Program-made: the position numbers and the translations under genes
Notes under the pieces: generated by a model
Database searches by the model: none
What the model saw: the letters and a program-made list of their open reading frames with translations, nothing else
Told to the model about the DNA's origin: nothing
In this document: positions 1-8,544 of the stretch, one piece after another
Position numbering within the stretch: position 1 is the first letter of the stretch
Layout of the letters: each line of letters begins with the position of its first letter
NCBI GenBank assembly: GCA_002197545.1
Contig: NFUO01000262.1
Coordinates: forward strand, 100,095 to 164,094
Origin: Acidobacteria subdivision 2 bacterium RH1 MAG20
GTDB taxonomy: Bacteria > Acidobacteriota > Terriglobia > Terriglobales > Acidobacteriaceae
Reading direction: 5' to 3'
Length of the DNA stretch: 64,000 nucleotides

Positions 1-2
1 CC

Positions 3-842
3 AAAACAGCAGCGAATACGTGGAGTTATGATGTCTCGCTCCCGCCTGGCGATTTTACAGGGGTTTCAACAGGCAATACGGGGACGCTGACGTTTGATTC
101 CTCGGGCAAGTTGCTTTTGCCGACCACGACGGCGTGGCCCTCAGCTACAGCGGCAGCTGTGGGAACTACTATCCTTGACTCCAACGGCAACTTAGAAAGA
201 GTGACGTCCGTAAGCGGTACGGGCACTACCGGAGCTTCGGCTCCGACATGGAGCACGGCGATTGGAGCCTCGACTACGGATAACACCGGAGCAAATCAGG
301 TGGTGTGGACGAATCTGGGCCCGGCGAGTTCTATCGCGAACCCGATTACGTTTCCCGGTCTGCCGAATGGAGCAAGCAACCTGAGCTTCAATTGGAATCT
401 GGATGATGCGAACAGTAATCCAACGGTCTCTCAGACGACCGGGGCTTCAGCAGGCAGTGCAGCCAATCAGGACGGCTTCACCAGTGGCGTGTACAACGGA
501 TTTTCCGTTGATTCGAGTGGAATTATCACAGCGACCTACAGCAATGGGCAAACACAAACCGTCGGCCAGGTGGCAGTAGCGACCGTCGCAAACGATCAAG
601 GACTGACTGTCACTGGCAATAACAACTACATGACTACGGCGGCATCCGGGCAGGCGAATGTTGGAATAGCAGGAACGGGTTCTCGCGGAACGATCACGGA
701 CAGCGCATTGGAGTTGTCGAATGTGGACATATCCTCTGAGTTCGCTGACTTGATCGTGGCGCAGCGTGCCTTCGAGGCGAACTCGAAGACGGTGACGACG
801 TTCGATACGGTGACGCAGGATACGCTTTCGATGATCCGATAA
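3..842 (+). CDS. flgE: Flagellar hook protein FlgE, C-terminal part (5' end outside window)
   Basis: The reading frame is open from base 3, so the start lies left of the window; 279 residues are visible. FlgE builds the hook, the extracellular universal joint between basal body and filament. The visible part has the Ser/Thr/Gly/Asn-rich composition of the hook surface domain. It ends in the conserved rod/hook/filament family C-terminus: ALELSNVDISSEFADLIVAQ followed by RAFEANSKTVTTFDTVTQ. This helix forms the coiled core of the axial proteins. A distal-rod FlgG is the main alternative, but the serine-rich middle domain and the position before fliL favour hook protein. It is the first visible gene of the flagellar cluster. 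Confidence 0.9.
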   Translation, partial: KTAANTWSYDVSLPPGDFTGVSTGNTGTLTFDSSGKLLLPTTTAWPSATAAAVGTTILDSNGNLERVTSVSGTGTTGASAPTWSTAIGASTTDNTGANQVVWTNLGPASSIANPITFPGLPNGASNLSFNWNLDDANSNPTVSQTTGASAGSAANQDGFTSGVYNGFSVDSSGIITATYSNGQTQTVGQVAVATVANDQGLTVTGNNNYMTTAASGQANVGIAGTGSRGTITDSALELSNVDISSEFADLIVAQRAFEANSKTVTTFDTVTQDTLSMIR

Positions 843-861
843 TAGTCATAGAAGTGGTCAG

Positions 862-904
862 CGGGCCGGTTGTGGAATCGAAGGTTTGATTTTGCGCCGG
901 CCCG
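862..904. other. Inverted repeat between flgE and fliL
   Basis: CGGGCCGG at 862-869 is exactly complementary to CCGGCCCG at 897-904, with a 27-nt spacer. It starts about 20 bases after the flgE stop. No T-run follows, so a classical Rho-independent terminator is unlikely. An mRNA stabilising or processing hairpin that separates expression of the abundant hook protein from the export genes is an inference. Confidence 0.35.
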
Positions 905-931
905 GTTGACTGCGTGGAGTGAGTTCAGGAT

Positions 932-1057
932 ATGAGCGCGCCTGGTGTTGCGTTTCGCGAGATCAATCCTGAAGATTCGCTAATGTCCCGGCAGAACATT
1001 GTGGCTATCGACTTGCAGCGAGTCCTGCATCATGGCTACTTCTCCTCAGGTTGCTGA
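932..1057 (+). CDS. Possible small protein overlapping the fliL start
   Basis: An ATG at 932 opens a 41-codon frame that ends with TGA at 1055-1057, overlapping the fliL start by 26 bases in another frame. The product would begin MSAPGVAFREINPEDSLMSR and end in GYFSSGC. I do not recognise it; it is not the FlbD protein often found at this place. An AGGA stands close in front of the ATG, but spacing is short. It could be a leader that couples fliL translation, or chance. Evidence is only the open frame and its location. Confidence 0.25.
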   Translation: MSAPGVAFREINPEDSLMSRQNIVAIDLQRVLHHGYFSSGC

Positions 1058-1580
1058 CGCTGTTCCTGCTCCCTCTTCTTCTGTTGCCGGCATGGCCGGG
1101 CTACCGATTGCATCTGTGTTGATCTTTATGCTGCTCGGAGCGGCGATTGCATCTCTGGGCTTCGGTGGAGTGCTGTATTACTTAAAGCACTCAGGTCGCC
1201 TGTCCGTGCGAAGGGGTGTTGTTGCGAAGGCCGTGGGCCCAGCGGCGACCGAGACCCACCTGATCGTGCTTGATCCACTTCTCGTCAATCTGGCGGATGA
1301 GGGTGAAAGTTCCTACCTGCGATTGTCTCTGACGCTGCAGGTGGCGGATGCCAGCGTGAAGAAAGACTCCGGAACGAAGAACGATAAAAATGGCGATGAT
1401 GCCGTGGCTGCCATCCGCGATACAGCCCTGACCGTGCTAGGACGACAGACTACGGGCAGCCTGCTGGCGCCGGATGGGAAAGAGCGTCTGAAGGCCGAGC
1501 TGAAGAAGGCGCTTGCGGAACACAATAGCGATCTGAAAGTAACGGCTCTGTTCTTCACCGATTTTCTGGTGCAGCAGTAG
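1032..1580 (+). CDS. fliL: Flagellar basal body-associated protein FliL
   Basis: The product is a 182-residue bitopic inner-membrane protein. A Pro/Ser-rich cytoplasmic tail (residues 1-20) is followed by one membrane helix (about 22-51, ending GVLYYLKHSG). The periplasmic FliL domain follows, with ETHLIVLDPLLVNLADEGES, YLRLSLTLQVAD and a C-terminal VTALFFTDFLVQQ strand, as in the FliL family. FliL surrounds the stator near the basal body and supports torque and stator stability. I chose ATG 1032 because it places the helix at the normal distance; a frame extension to 999 adds an implausible Cys-rich leader. motA and motB are not adjacent. Confidence 0.88.
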   Translation: MATSPQVADAVPAPSSSVAGMAGLPIASVLIFMLLGAAIASLGFGGVLYYLKHSGRLSVRRGVVAKAVGPAATETHLIVLDPLLVNLADEGESSYLRLSLTLQVADASVKKDSGTKNDKNGDDAVAAIRDTALTVLGRQTTGSLLAPDGKERLKAELKKALAEHNSDLKVTALFFTDFLVQQ

Positions 1581-1625
1581 CAGCCAGCCGAGATGCATAG
1601 GGACAGACTGGTGATGGAGAGAGTG

Positions 1626-1961
1626 ATGACAGAGACAGGATTAATGACACACACAGCGGCGACGGTGGCAGCGAACTTAGAGAGGGCAAAGACTGTTCCG
1701 GCAATGCCGTGGATGAGGCGGATCGAAGAACATACCTCGTGGCCTGTGTTATCGAGGCTGCCACTAACAATGGAGGCCGTAATATCGCTGAGCCAATTCA
1801 GGGTGCGGGACCTGCTGGGACTGGCCGAAGGACAGGTATTTGAAACCGCATTTCCTGACACGGAGGATGTGCCGCTCAAAGTTGGCAATGTGCAACTTGG
1901 TTGGACTGAGTTTGAAGTGCTCGATCAGAAAATTGCTGTTCGGTTAACACGGTTGGCTTAG
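1626..1961 (+). CDS. FliN-like flagellar switch protein (SpoA domain), first copy
   Basis: The product is 111 residues. The C-terminal half is a SpoA (surface presentation of antigens) domain: WPVLSRLPLTMEAVISLSQF, VRDLLGLAEGQVFETAF, then VQLGWTEFEVLDQKIAVRLT, the strand pattern of FliN and of the FliM C-terminus. Such proteins form the C-ring wall of the flagellar motor and the docking site for the export ATPase complex. ATG 1626 has GGAGAG (1616-1621) four bases ahead; earlier ATGs at 1593 and 1614 are possible. A second FliN gene lies at 9573, so this copy may do a distinct job. It sits between fliL and fliO, where many bacteria have fliM-fliN. Confidence 0.78.
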   Translation: MTETGLMTHTAATVAANLERAKTVPAMPWMRRIEEHTSWPVLSRLPLTMEAVISLSQFRVRDLLGLAEGQVFETAFPDTEDVPLKVGNVQLGWTEFEVLDQKIAVRLTRLA

Positions 1962-1973
1962 CAGCTCAGCGAT

Positions 1974-2297
1974 ATGGAACGGAGCAGAGGAATGCAGCTT
2001 TTACATGGTGCGAGAAGCATGAAGAATACGAAGGCTTCGCGAAATCAGACCGGCCTGGTGGGATGGATGCTTGGTTTTATGCAGAGCTTGCGTGCCGAGA
2101 GTCAGCCAGTGGTTAAGCAGATGCATTTGCTGGAGACGCTACCGCTAGGAGGGAAAAGACAGCTGGTGCTGGTGAGCTGTGGGGGAGAGCGCTTTCTGGT
2201 TGGCGGCAGTCTGGAGAGTATAGAGACGATTGTGCGAATACAAGGTGAGGTTTCACCGGGCCTTACGGTGAAGAAGTTGGACGGGACATGCTTCTAG
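1974..2297 (+). CDS. fliO: Flagellar biosynthesis protein FliO
   Basis: The product has 107 residues and carries the short FliO core: LETLPLGGKRQLVLVSCGGE, then RFLVGGSLESIETIVRI. FliO is a chaperone-like accessory protein that helps assemble the FliP pore of the flagellar type III export gate. The gene overlaps fliP by 10 bases, fixing its place in the operon. Normal FliO starts with a clear membrane helix; here the only hydrophobic stretch before the core is the short GLVGWMLGFMQSL, so membrane attachment is doubtful. ATGs at 1992 and 2019 are alternative starts. Identity rests on the core motif plus position directly before fliP. Confidence 0.75.
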   Translation: MERSRGMQLLHGARSMKNTKASRNQTGLVGWMLGFMQSLRAESQPVVKQMHLLETLPLGGKRQLVLVSCGGERFLVGGSLESIETIVRIQGEVSPGLTVKKLDGTCF

Positions 2298-3187
2298 CGC
2301 GTGGGATGCGATGGTTCGGTCTGATGATGGTGATGCTGAGCATATTGCCCGCGCTTCATGCGCAACAGGTTGGGAGAGCTGCGGCGATTTTTGCAGCGCC
2401 TGAGTCATTCTGGGTAAAACACGCATCGGGCACTTCTAAGTCTGTAAATGAAAGCAGTAGAAAACACACGAGCCTGTTGGCAGATGGCAAAAAGCAGAAG
2501 GCTACTTCGCAGGCTGCGGTGGGACCGAATGGCAAGGATTCGATAACGCAGGCAATTGAGGCAAACAGAAGTGTGCCATGGTCGATTGTGCTGGGGCTCA
2601 CACTGTTGACACTGCTGCCGGCGTTGCTTCTGTCGATCACGCCGATGGTGCGGCTGCTGGTGGTCTTTCATTTTCTTCGGCAGGCGCTAGGGACGCAGAC
2701 TGCGCCGTCGAATCAAATTCTGATGGGACTGGCGCTGATGATGACCTGGTTCCTGATGCAGCCAGTGTTACAGAAGGTAGAGCAGGCGGCGGTAATACCT
2801 TATCAAGCGGGGACAATTTCAGGTATGGAGGCTATGGATCGCGGCCTCGTCCCGGTGAAGCAGTACATGCTGCGGTATGCGCGCGAGAAAGATTTGGAAG
2901 TATTTGCGGCGGCGGGTATGGGAGCGCGGCCTCAGTCGCGAGAGGACCTGCCTATCCAGGTAGTTGTGCCAGCCTACATCTTGAGCGAGTTGAAGGCGGG
3001 ATTTCAGATTGGGGCGGTGTTGTTCCTTCCATTTCTCTTAGTTGATCTTGTCGTGGCCAGCGTAACGACTTCGGTCGGCATGATGCAACTGCCGCCGGTG
3101 GTGATCTCTACGCCATTGAAGATTTTGCTATTTGTGATGGTGGATGGATGGAACCTGCTGGCGCACCAACTGATTAAGAGTTTCTGA
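2288..3187 (+). CDS. fliP: Flagellar export gate protein FliP
   Basis: The product is a 299-residue inner-membrane protein of the type III export gate, where five FliP copies form the core of the channel. A cleavable signal peptide is visible (MRWFGLMMVMLSILPALHAQ), as usual for FliP, followed by a poorly conserved, Lys/Ser-rich segment to about residue 95. The family core starts with LTLLTLLPALLLSITPMVRL and contains RQALGTQTAPSNQILMGLAL, IPYQAG and FQIGAVLFLPFLLVDLVVAS. The long linker after the signal peptide makes it longer than the usual 245 residues. The ATG at 2288 overlaps fliO by 10 bases. Confidence 0.95.
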   Translation: MLLARGMRWFGLMMVMLSILPALHAQQVGRAAAIFAAPESFWVKHASGTSKSVNESSRKHTSLLADGKKQKATSQAAVGPNGKDSITQAIEANRSVPWSIVLGLTLLTLLPALLLSITPMVRLLVVFHFLRQALGTQTAPSNQILMGLALMMTWFLMQPVLQKVEQAAVIPYQAGTISGMEAMDRGLVPVKQYMLRYAREKDLEVFAAAGMGARPQSREDLPIQVVVPAYILSELKAGFQIGAVLFLPFLLVDLVVASVTTSVGMMQLPPVVISTPLKILLFVMVDGWNLLAHQLIKSF

Positions 3188-3205
3188 TTTTTGCGGGAGG
3201 CAGCG

Positions 3206-3475
3206 ATGGGACCGGACCAGACGGTGGAGATGATGCGAAAGGTATTGATGGAGGCGATGATGCTGAGCGCACCGCTGCTGGTGGCGGCCTGCGCGGTGAG
3301 TCTTGTGGTGAGCCTGTTGCAGACGCTGACCAGTGTGCAGGAGCAGACGCTGACCATCGTGCCTCGGCTAGTAGTCGTATTTGTTGTGACGATGGCAACG
3401 TTGCCTTGGATAGTGCACCGCTTGGTGAGTTTTACGGTGCATATGTTCACCGACTTCCACAGGTATCTGGGATAG
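3206..3475 (+). CDS. fliQ: Flagellar export gate protein FliQ
   Basis: This 89-residue protein has two membrane helices (about residues 15-37 and 50-72) joined by a short polar loop, the FliQ layout. It matches the family at MGPDQTVEMMRKVLMEAMML, then VSLLQTLTSVQEQTLTIVPR, a well-conserved FliQ segment. FliQ packs around the FliP/FliR pore of the export gate. ATG 3206 is preceded by GGGAGG at 3195-3200, which decides the start; the frame extension to a TTG at 3191 is less likely. The gene lies 18 bases after fliP and 7 before fliR. Confidence 0.95.
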   Translation: MGPDQTVEMMRKVLMEAMMLSAPLLVAACAVSLVVSLLQTLTSVQEQTLTIVPRLVVVFVVTMATLPWIVHRLVSFTVHMFTDFHRYLG

Positions 3476-3482
3476 AGGCGGC

Positions 3483-4265
3483 ATGAATCGTGAGGCAAGC
3501 ACGTTGATACAGGATTGGCCGCAGTTTCTGACGGCGGCGGTGCTGGTGATGATTCGGTTAAGCGGACTGATGGCGTTCGCGCCGCTGTTCTCCTCGGCAG
3601 CGATCGCACCGCGAATCAAGGCTGGATTTGTGATTGCAATAACAGTGCTGCTGGCGCCTGCCGTGGCTGCGGTGCAGAACGCGAGGGCCACGCTGGATGT
3701 GCGGGCGGTGTTGGGAGAACTTGGTGTCGGGCTGGTCTTTGGGCTTTCGCTGATGCTGCTTAATGAGGCGCTGACGTTTGCAGGAACTTTGCTGGGAATG
3801 CAGTTCAGCTTTTCGCTGGTGAATCTGATGGACCCTAATTCGATGATCGAGACGCCGGTGTTGGGCCAGATGCTTGGGTGGCTGGGTGTGCTTGTGATCA
3901 TTGGCTCTGGCCTGGACCGGAGCCTCCTGGCTGCATTGATACGGAGCTTTCGTACCGTGCCTGTGGGGCAGGCGGTGATAGAGGCAAAGACTGGTGAAGC
4001 ATTGGCGGTAATGGCGGGCGGAATTTTTCTGGCGGGACTACAACTGGCTGCGCCGGTGATTGCGGCCGCGCTTGCTGTGGAGATGACGATTTCACTCGTG
4101 GGAAGATTGTCACCGCAACTTCCGGCGATGGTGATGAGTATTCCGCTGAAGACGATGGTGTCGTATGCGGTTCTGATTGGGAGCCTGGCGGTGTGGCCGG
4201 GATGGATTGAGCGACACTTTACGGCGCTGCTTGATGCCGCGGGAAGATTGATGGCGACCGTATGA
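3483..4265 (+). CDS. fliR: Flagellar export gate protein FliR
   Basis: This 260-residue multi-helix membrane protein belongs to the FliR/YscT family, the single-copy subunit that closes the FliP5-FliR helical pore. The family features seen are RLSGLMAFAPLFSSAAIAPR near the N-terminus, LGVGLVFGLSLMLLNEALTF, AGTLLGMQFSFSLVNLMDP, and a hydrophobic C-terminal half ending PLKTMVSYAVLIGSLAVWPG. Length is typical. It overlaps flhB by four bases (ATGA), implying translational coupling. Confidence 0.95.
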   Translation: MNREASTLIQDWPQFLTAAVLVMIRLSGLMAFAPLFSSAAIAPRIKAGFVIAITVLLAPAVAAVQNARATLDVRAVLGELGVGLVFGLSLMLLNEALTFAGTLLGMQFSFSLVNLMDPNSMIETPVLGQMLGWLGVLVIIGSGLDRSLLAALIRSFRTVPVGQAVIEAKTGEALAVMAGGIFLAGLQLAAPVIAAALAVEMTISLVGRLSPQLPAMVMSIPLKTMVSYAVLIGSLAVWPGWIERHFTALLDAAGRLMATV

Positions 4266-5407
4266 GCGAGAAGGGGACAGAGCAGGCCACGCCGCAACGA
4301 AAGAAGAAGGCGAAAGAGAAAGGCGATAGCGTGCGCAGTCGTGAACTACTCTCGGCCATGGCGATGCTGGGCGGTGTGATGATGCTGGGGATTACAGCAC
4401 ATGGATTTGTATCGAGTTGGGGAAAGGTATATGCCGAAAGTCTGCGCTCTACCGCCGTGGGAGAGGTAAATGGCGAGCAGCGCTGGAATGAAGCTATTCG
4501 CCGAATGCTGGAGCCGGCGCTGCTGCCGGTAGGCTTAGTTCTAGCGGCGAGCTTTACCGGAGCGCTGGTGTCGGGAGTAGCTCAGGTTGGTGGCGTAGAG
4601 ATCTACCCGAATGCAATTGAGCCGCAGTTCTCGAAGCTGAACCCGGTTACGAACCTGGGACACCTGTTCAGTCTGCAAGCTGCCACGCGAGTGATGAAGT
4701 CGCTGGTGCCTGCTGCCGCCATGGTGGTGCTGGGATGGGGTGCACTGAAGGCGCTGATGCTGCCGATGCCGGTGATGAGCCTGGCGCGATTGCCGGCCAC
4801 CTTTTCGGCTGCGTATGGGCTGGCGCTCGATGCTGCGTGGATAACGCTTGCATGGTCGGCGCTGGACTACGCAATCGAGTGGAGGAGTTGGAATGAGCGG
4901 CTCAAGATGAGCAAACAAGAGATGCGTGAAGAGATGAAGGACGCGATGGGAAATCCGCAGACCAAGGGCAGAGTCCGGCAGATACAGCGGGCGATGCGTA
5001 AGCGCAAAGTGAAGGCGGACATGTCGCGGGCAAGCGTTGTCATCACGAACCCAACGCATTATGCAGTGGCTCTGGAGTTTAGCTTCGAGACGATGCAGGC
5101 GCCTACGGTACTGGCAAAGGGGCGAGATCTTCTGGCCGCGGAGATTCGCGAGGAGGCGCGGTGGGCGGGTATTCCGATCATTGAGAACCCGCCATTGGCC
5201 AGAAGTCTCTACAGGACGGTCGAGCCGGGGCAGTCGATTCCATTTGAGCTGTATGCGGCGGTGGCTGGAATTCTGGCATATCTCTATCGACAGAAGGTAG
5301 AAGAACGGATGAGGCGCGAACGTCAGGCTCAACAGGCGGAGCAGGGAATAGGGCATCGCGGAACAGTGGGAATGGTTGGATTACGCGGCTTTGGAGGTGG
5401 AATGTGA
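4262..5407 (+). CDS. flhB: Flagellar export switch protein FlhB
   Basis: The product (381 residues) is the substrate-specificity switch of the flagellar export apparatus. A basic N-terminus (EKGTEQATPQRKKKAKEKGD) precedes four membrane helices, then a cytoplasmic domain with the autocleavage motif NPTH at residues 263-266 inside VVITNPTHYAVALEF. Cleavage between Asn263 and Pro264 changes export from hook to filament proteins in characterised FlhB. The segment ETMQAPTVLAKGRDLLAAEI and the NPPLARSLY motif also fit. The Gln/Gly-rich C-terminal tail is ordinary for the family. It overlaps fliR and flhA by four bases each. Confidence 0.96.
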   Translation: MSEKGTEQATPQRKKKAKEKGDSVRSRELLSAMAMLGGVMMLGITAHGFVSSWGKVYAESLRSTAVGEVNGEQRWNEAIRRMLEPALLPVGLVLAASFTGALVSGVAQVGGVEIYPNAIEPQFSKLNPVTNLGHLFSLQAATRVMKSLVPAAAMVVLGWGALKALMLPMPVMSLARLPATFSAAYGLALDAAWITLAWSALDYAIEWRSWNERLKMSKQEMREEMKDAMGNPQTKGRVRQIQRAMRKRKVKADMSRASVVITNPTHYAVALEFSFETMQAPTVLAKGRDLLAAEIREEARWAGIPIIENPPLARSLYRTVEPGQSIPFELYAAVAGILAYLYRQKVEERMRRERQAQQAEQGIGHRGTVGMVGLRGFGGGM

Positions 5408-7524
5408 GTGAGGCTTTGACAAAGAAGAGCGGCTCCTGGGAAGCCACAAAGATGCGGCCGCTGTTGTTGCCGGTTGCGGCGATCAGCATGGTGTTCGTGA
5501 TGCTGATTCCGGTGCCGAGTTTTGTTCTCGATCTGTTGCTGGCGGCGTCGATTACCGCATCGGTGATCGTGTTTTTAACGGCGGTGCAGGTACGGCGTGC
5601 AGTGGAATTTTCTGTCTTCCCGACGCTGCTTCTGCTGTTAACGATGTTCCGCCTATCTCTGAATCTAGCGTCCAGCCGCAGGATTCTGCTGCATGGGCAT
5701 GAGGGAACGCACGCTGCCGGTTCGGTGATTGAAGCCTTTGGCCAGTTTGTGGTGGGCGGCAATTACGTGGTGGGATTCGTATTATTTCTTGCCCTCATCG
5801 CAATTCAGTTTCTCGTCGTCAGCCATGGTGCGGTACGGACAGCCGAAGTGACTGCCCGGTTCACGCTCGATGCGCTGCCCGGTAAGCAGATGGCCATCGA
5901 CGCCGATATGAATGCCGGTCTGATCGACGAACAGGGAGCCAGAAAGCGACGGCAGGCGATTGCGCGGGAGGCCGAATTCTACGGCGCGATGGACGGTGCG
6001 GCGAGGTTCAACCAGCGGGACTCAATGGCCACCATTCTGATCACGGCAATCAACATCATTGCAGGGTTGCTGATTGGCGTGTTTCAACAGGGTGCCGATC
6101 TGGCGACAGCGGTGAAGACTTATACGATTCTCACCGTTGGCGATGGTTTGGTGACGATGATCCCCAGCCTTCTGGTATCGATTGCGGGTGGAATTGTGCT
6201 GACGCGTGCATCGTCTTCAGGATCGTTGGACACCGAGCTTGGAACGCAGTTGCTGCGCGGGAAAAATACACTCTGGATAGCTTGCGGCGTGCTGCTTGCG
6301 CTTGCGCTGATTCCTGGCCTGCCGAAGTTGTCATTCGTGTTGATGGCGGTTGGCGTTGCGCTCATCGCGCGCAAACTGCCGACGGCAAAAGATGAGACGC
6401 TGCTGCAATTGGAAGAGGCTGCGGAGGCTGGAACGATTGCGGGTAAAGCTGAAGTGGTTGATGCAGCGAAGAACGAGAATCTTGCTTCGCTGCTGAAGAT
6501 GGACGAGCTGACACTTGAGATAGGTTTTCAACTCATTCCGATGGTCGATGAGAAACAGGGCGGCCAGATGCTCAATCGAGTAAGGGCGTTGCGTCGACAT
6601 CTGGCGACCGAGCTTGGATTCATTGTTCCGCCGGTACACATAACGGACAATCTACGGTTGAAGCCTCGGGAATATGTGGTAAGCCTGCGCGGTATCGAAA
6701 TAGCGCGCTGGCAGACGGAGCAGAACTGTTTGTTGGCGGTGAATGCGGACCCGAAGGCCCGCGTGCTGCCGGGCGTGGAGACTCGGGAACCGGCGTTTGG
6801 CGTACTGGCACGGTGGATACAACCAGGGCTGGAGGAGCAGGCGCTGGCGGCGGGCTATTCGGTTGTTGATCAGACGACGGTGATTGGAACGCATCTGGGC
6901 GAGCTGATTCGCAGATACGCACACGAACTGCTGGGCCGACAGGAGGTAAAGCGGCTATTGGACAGCATGAATGAGAGTCATCCGAAGCTGGTTGAGGAGT
7001 TGGTGCCGAAGCTGATGACGCTGGGCGAGGTACAGCGAGTGCTGCAGCAGTTGTTGCGGGAGCAGGTCTCGATCCGCGATCTTGGTGCGATTCTTGAGTA
7101 TTTGGTGGAGGCTGCGCAGTCTTCAAAGAACGTAGTTTATCTGGTGGAGACCGTGAGGCAGTCGCTTGGACGAGGCCTTATTCATCCTTTGTTGGATGGG
7201 GAAGGGAGCCTGCGTGTGCTGCTGCTGGAGCAGACACTTGAGACCGAACTCTTGAACACCTTTGATCCAAAGAGTCCGCTCTTGTTGGGTGATGGCGTGC
7301 GGACGGGTGGAATGCCTGCAGATTTTCTGCGGCAGCTTGTGGAATCTGTGAAACGCCTAACCGGAGGAGCTTCTACATCGGCACTCCCCGTGCTCTTATG
7401 CCCAAGTCCAGCTCGTTATCACGTGAGGCGCTGGTTGGAACCTTTTCTGCCAAAGGTGACAGTTTTGGCCCCGGTGGAGATTCCGAGCGAGATCCGAGTT
7501 CGCAGCATGGGGACCGTTGGTTGA
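5404..7524 (+). CDS. flhA: Flagellar export gate protein FlhA
   Basis: The product is 706 residues, the normal size. The N-terminal half has about eight membrane helices and the FHIPEP-family segments MFRLSLNLASSRRILL and EVTARFTLDALPGKQMAID followed by ADMNAGLIDEQGARKRRQ. The C-terminal half is the cytoplasmic domain that forms a nonameric ring and docks chaperone-substrate complexes. FlhA couples the proton gradient to export. The start is a GTG in a GTGA overlap with the flhB stop. The gene ends 27 bases before the first plausible start of the sigma-28 gene, with no flhF or flhG between. Confidence 0.96.
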   Translation: MSEALTKKSGSWEATKMRPLLLPVAAISMVFVMLIPVPSFVLDLLLAASITASVIVFLTAVQVRRAVEFSVFPTLLLLLTMFRLSLNLASSRRILLHGHEGTHAAGSVIEAFGQFVVGGNYVVGFVLFLALIAIQFLVVSHGAVRTAEVTARFTLDALPGKQMAIDADMNAGLIDEQGARKRRQAIAREAEFYGAMDGAARFNQRDSMATILITAINIIAGLLIGVFQQGADLATAVKTYTILTVGDGLVTMIPSLLVSIAGGIVLTRASSSGSLDTELGTQLLRGKNTLWIACGVLLALALIPGLPKLSFVLMAVGVALIARKLPTAKDETLLQLEEAAEAGTIAGKAEVVDAAKNENLASLLKMDELTLEIGFQLIPMVDEKQGGQMLNRVRALRRHLATELGFIVPPVHITDNLRLKPREYVVSLRGIEIARWQTEQNCLLAVNADPKARVLPGVETREPAFGVLARWIQPGLEEQALAAGYSVVDQTTVIGTHLGELIRRYAHELLGRQEVKRLLDSMNESHPKLVEELVPKLMTLGEVQRVLQQLLREQVSIRDLGAILEYLVEAAQSSKNVVYLVETVRQSLGRGLIHPLLDGEGSLRVLLLEQTLETELLNTFDPKSPLLLGDGVRTGGMPADFLRQLVESVKRLTGGASTSALPVLLCPSPARYHVRRWLEPFLPKVTVLAPVEIPSEIRVRSMGTVG

Positions 7525-7551
7525 ATGCGAACGAATTGCAGGTGAGCAGAA

Positions 7552-8493
7552 GTGAAAGCGCGAAAGGCAGAGCAGGACACGGAGGAAGTGATGGGGATAG
7601 GGAGTTCGGTTCCGGTACAGGTTTTGCAGGGACTATCGGATGGCAAGTTGCTCGTTGAAGGACTGCCAGAAACAATGGCACTGTTTACGCCCTACGTTGG
7701 GAATAGCCAGCTAGGGGGTGCAACGTCCGAAAGTGGAACTGCGTCGGACCGTGATTTGATGTTGATGGAACATCTGCCAACGGTGCGTTATCTGGCGCGG
7801 CGTATTCATGAACGGTTGCCGCAGCATGTGGAACTGGACGATCTTATTTCTGCCGGAGTCGTTGGGTTGATCGACGCTTTTTCCAAGTTCGATCATGGAA
7901 AGAAGGTGCAGTTCAAAAGTTACGCGCAATTCAGGATTCGCGGGGCAATTCTTGATTCTCTGCGCACGCTGGACTGGAGTCCCCGAGAGCTGCGCAGGAA
8001 GGGGAGAGCGGTTGAAGAGGCAATCCATTCAGTGACACAGAGAGTTGGCCGCGCGCCGTCTGAACAGGAGATCGCCCGGGAGATGGAACTAAGCCTGACT
8101 GATTATCAACAACTACTTGGGGACCTGAAGGGTCTTGAGATCGGCAGCTTGCATATAGAACGCTCGGAGGATTCCGGCGATGAGGAGTTGGCGTATATTC
8201 CGGGGTCGCCTGAAGAAGATCCTTTGTTTCGCTGCCTGAAGGGCGAGATGAAACAGCGGCTGGCAGATGCAATCGACGAACTGCCCGAAAAGGAACGAAT
8301 GGTTCTTACTCTCTACTACTACGAAGAGCTGACAATGAAAGAGATTGGATTGACCCTGGGCGTGGTGGAATCGCGTGTCTCGCAGATTCATTCCTCCGCG
8401 GTGCTGCGGTTGCGGACAGCTCTTGCCAGTCTGCGTACTGGTGAATCTGTCAGCGCGCGCAAAGTACCTGGACGGCGAGCATCGTCTCATTAG
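7552..8493 (+). CDS. fliA: Flagellar RNA polymerase sigma factor (sigma-28, FliA/WhiG)
   Basis: This sigma-70 family group 3 protein (313 residues from GTG 7552) directs transcription of late flagellar genes. Region 2 reads VELDDLISAGVVGLIDAFSK, then FKSYAQFRIRGAILDSLRTL and DWSPRELRRKGR, the hallmark of sigma-28. Region 3 follows (VTQRVGRAPSEQEIAREMEL). Region 4 holds LPEKERMVLTLYYYEELTMK and a helix-turn-helix ending ESRVSQIHSSAVLRLR. Two starts compete: GTG 7552 with AGGTGA six bases ahead, and ATG 7591 with GGAGGA at 7581-7586; the conserved regions begin well after either. No flgM anti-sigma gene is visible. Confidence 0.93.
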   Translation: MKARKAEQDTEEVMGIGSSVPVQVLQGLSDGKLLVEGLPETMALFTPYVGNSQLGGATSESGTASDRDLMLMEHLPTVRYLARRIHERLPQHVELDDLISAGVVGLIDAFSKFDHGKKVQFKSYAQFRIRGAILDSLRTLDWSPRELRRKGRAVEEAIHSVTQRVGRAPSEQEIAREMELSLTDYQQLLGDLKGLEIGSLHIERSEDSGDEELAYIPGSPEEDPLFRCLKGEMKQRLADAIDELPEKERMVLTLYYYEELTMKEIGLTLGVVESRVSQIHSSAVLRLRTALASLRTGESVSARKVPGRRASSH

Positions 8494-8544
8494 AGCCAGT
8501 GGAATCAGAAAAAACTTAGGGATAGAAGAACAAAGGGGGCATGC

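Noticed and set aside
3368..4297. 309-codon frame antisense to fliR
   Set aside because: Opposite-strand shadow; fliR and its 4-bp overlap with flhB are clear.
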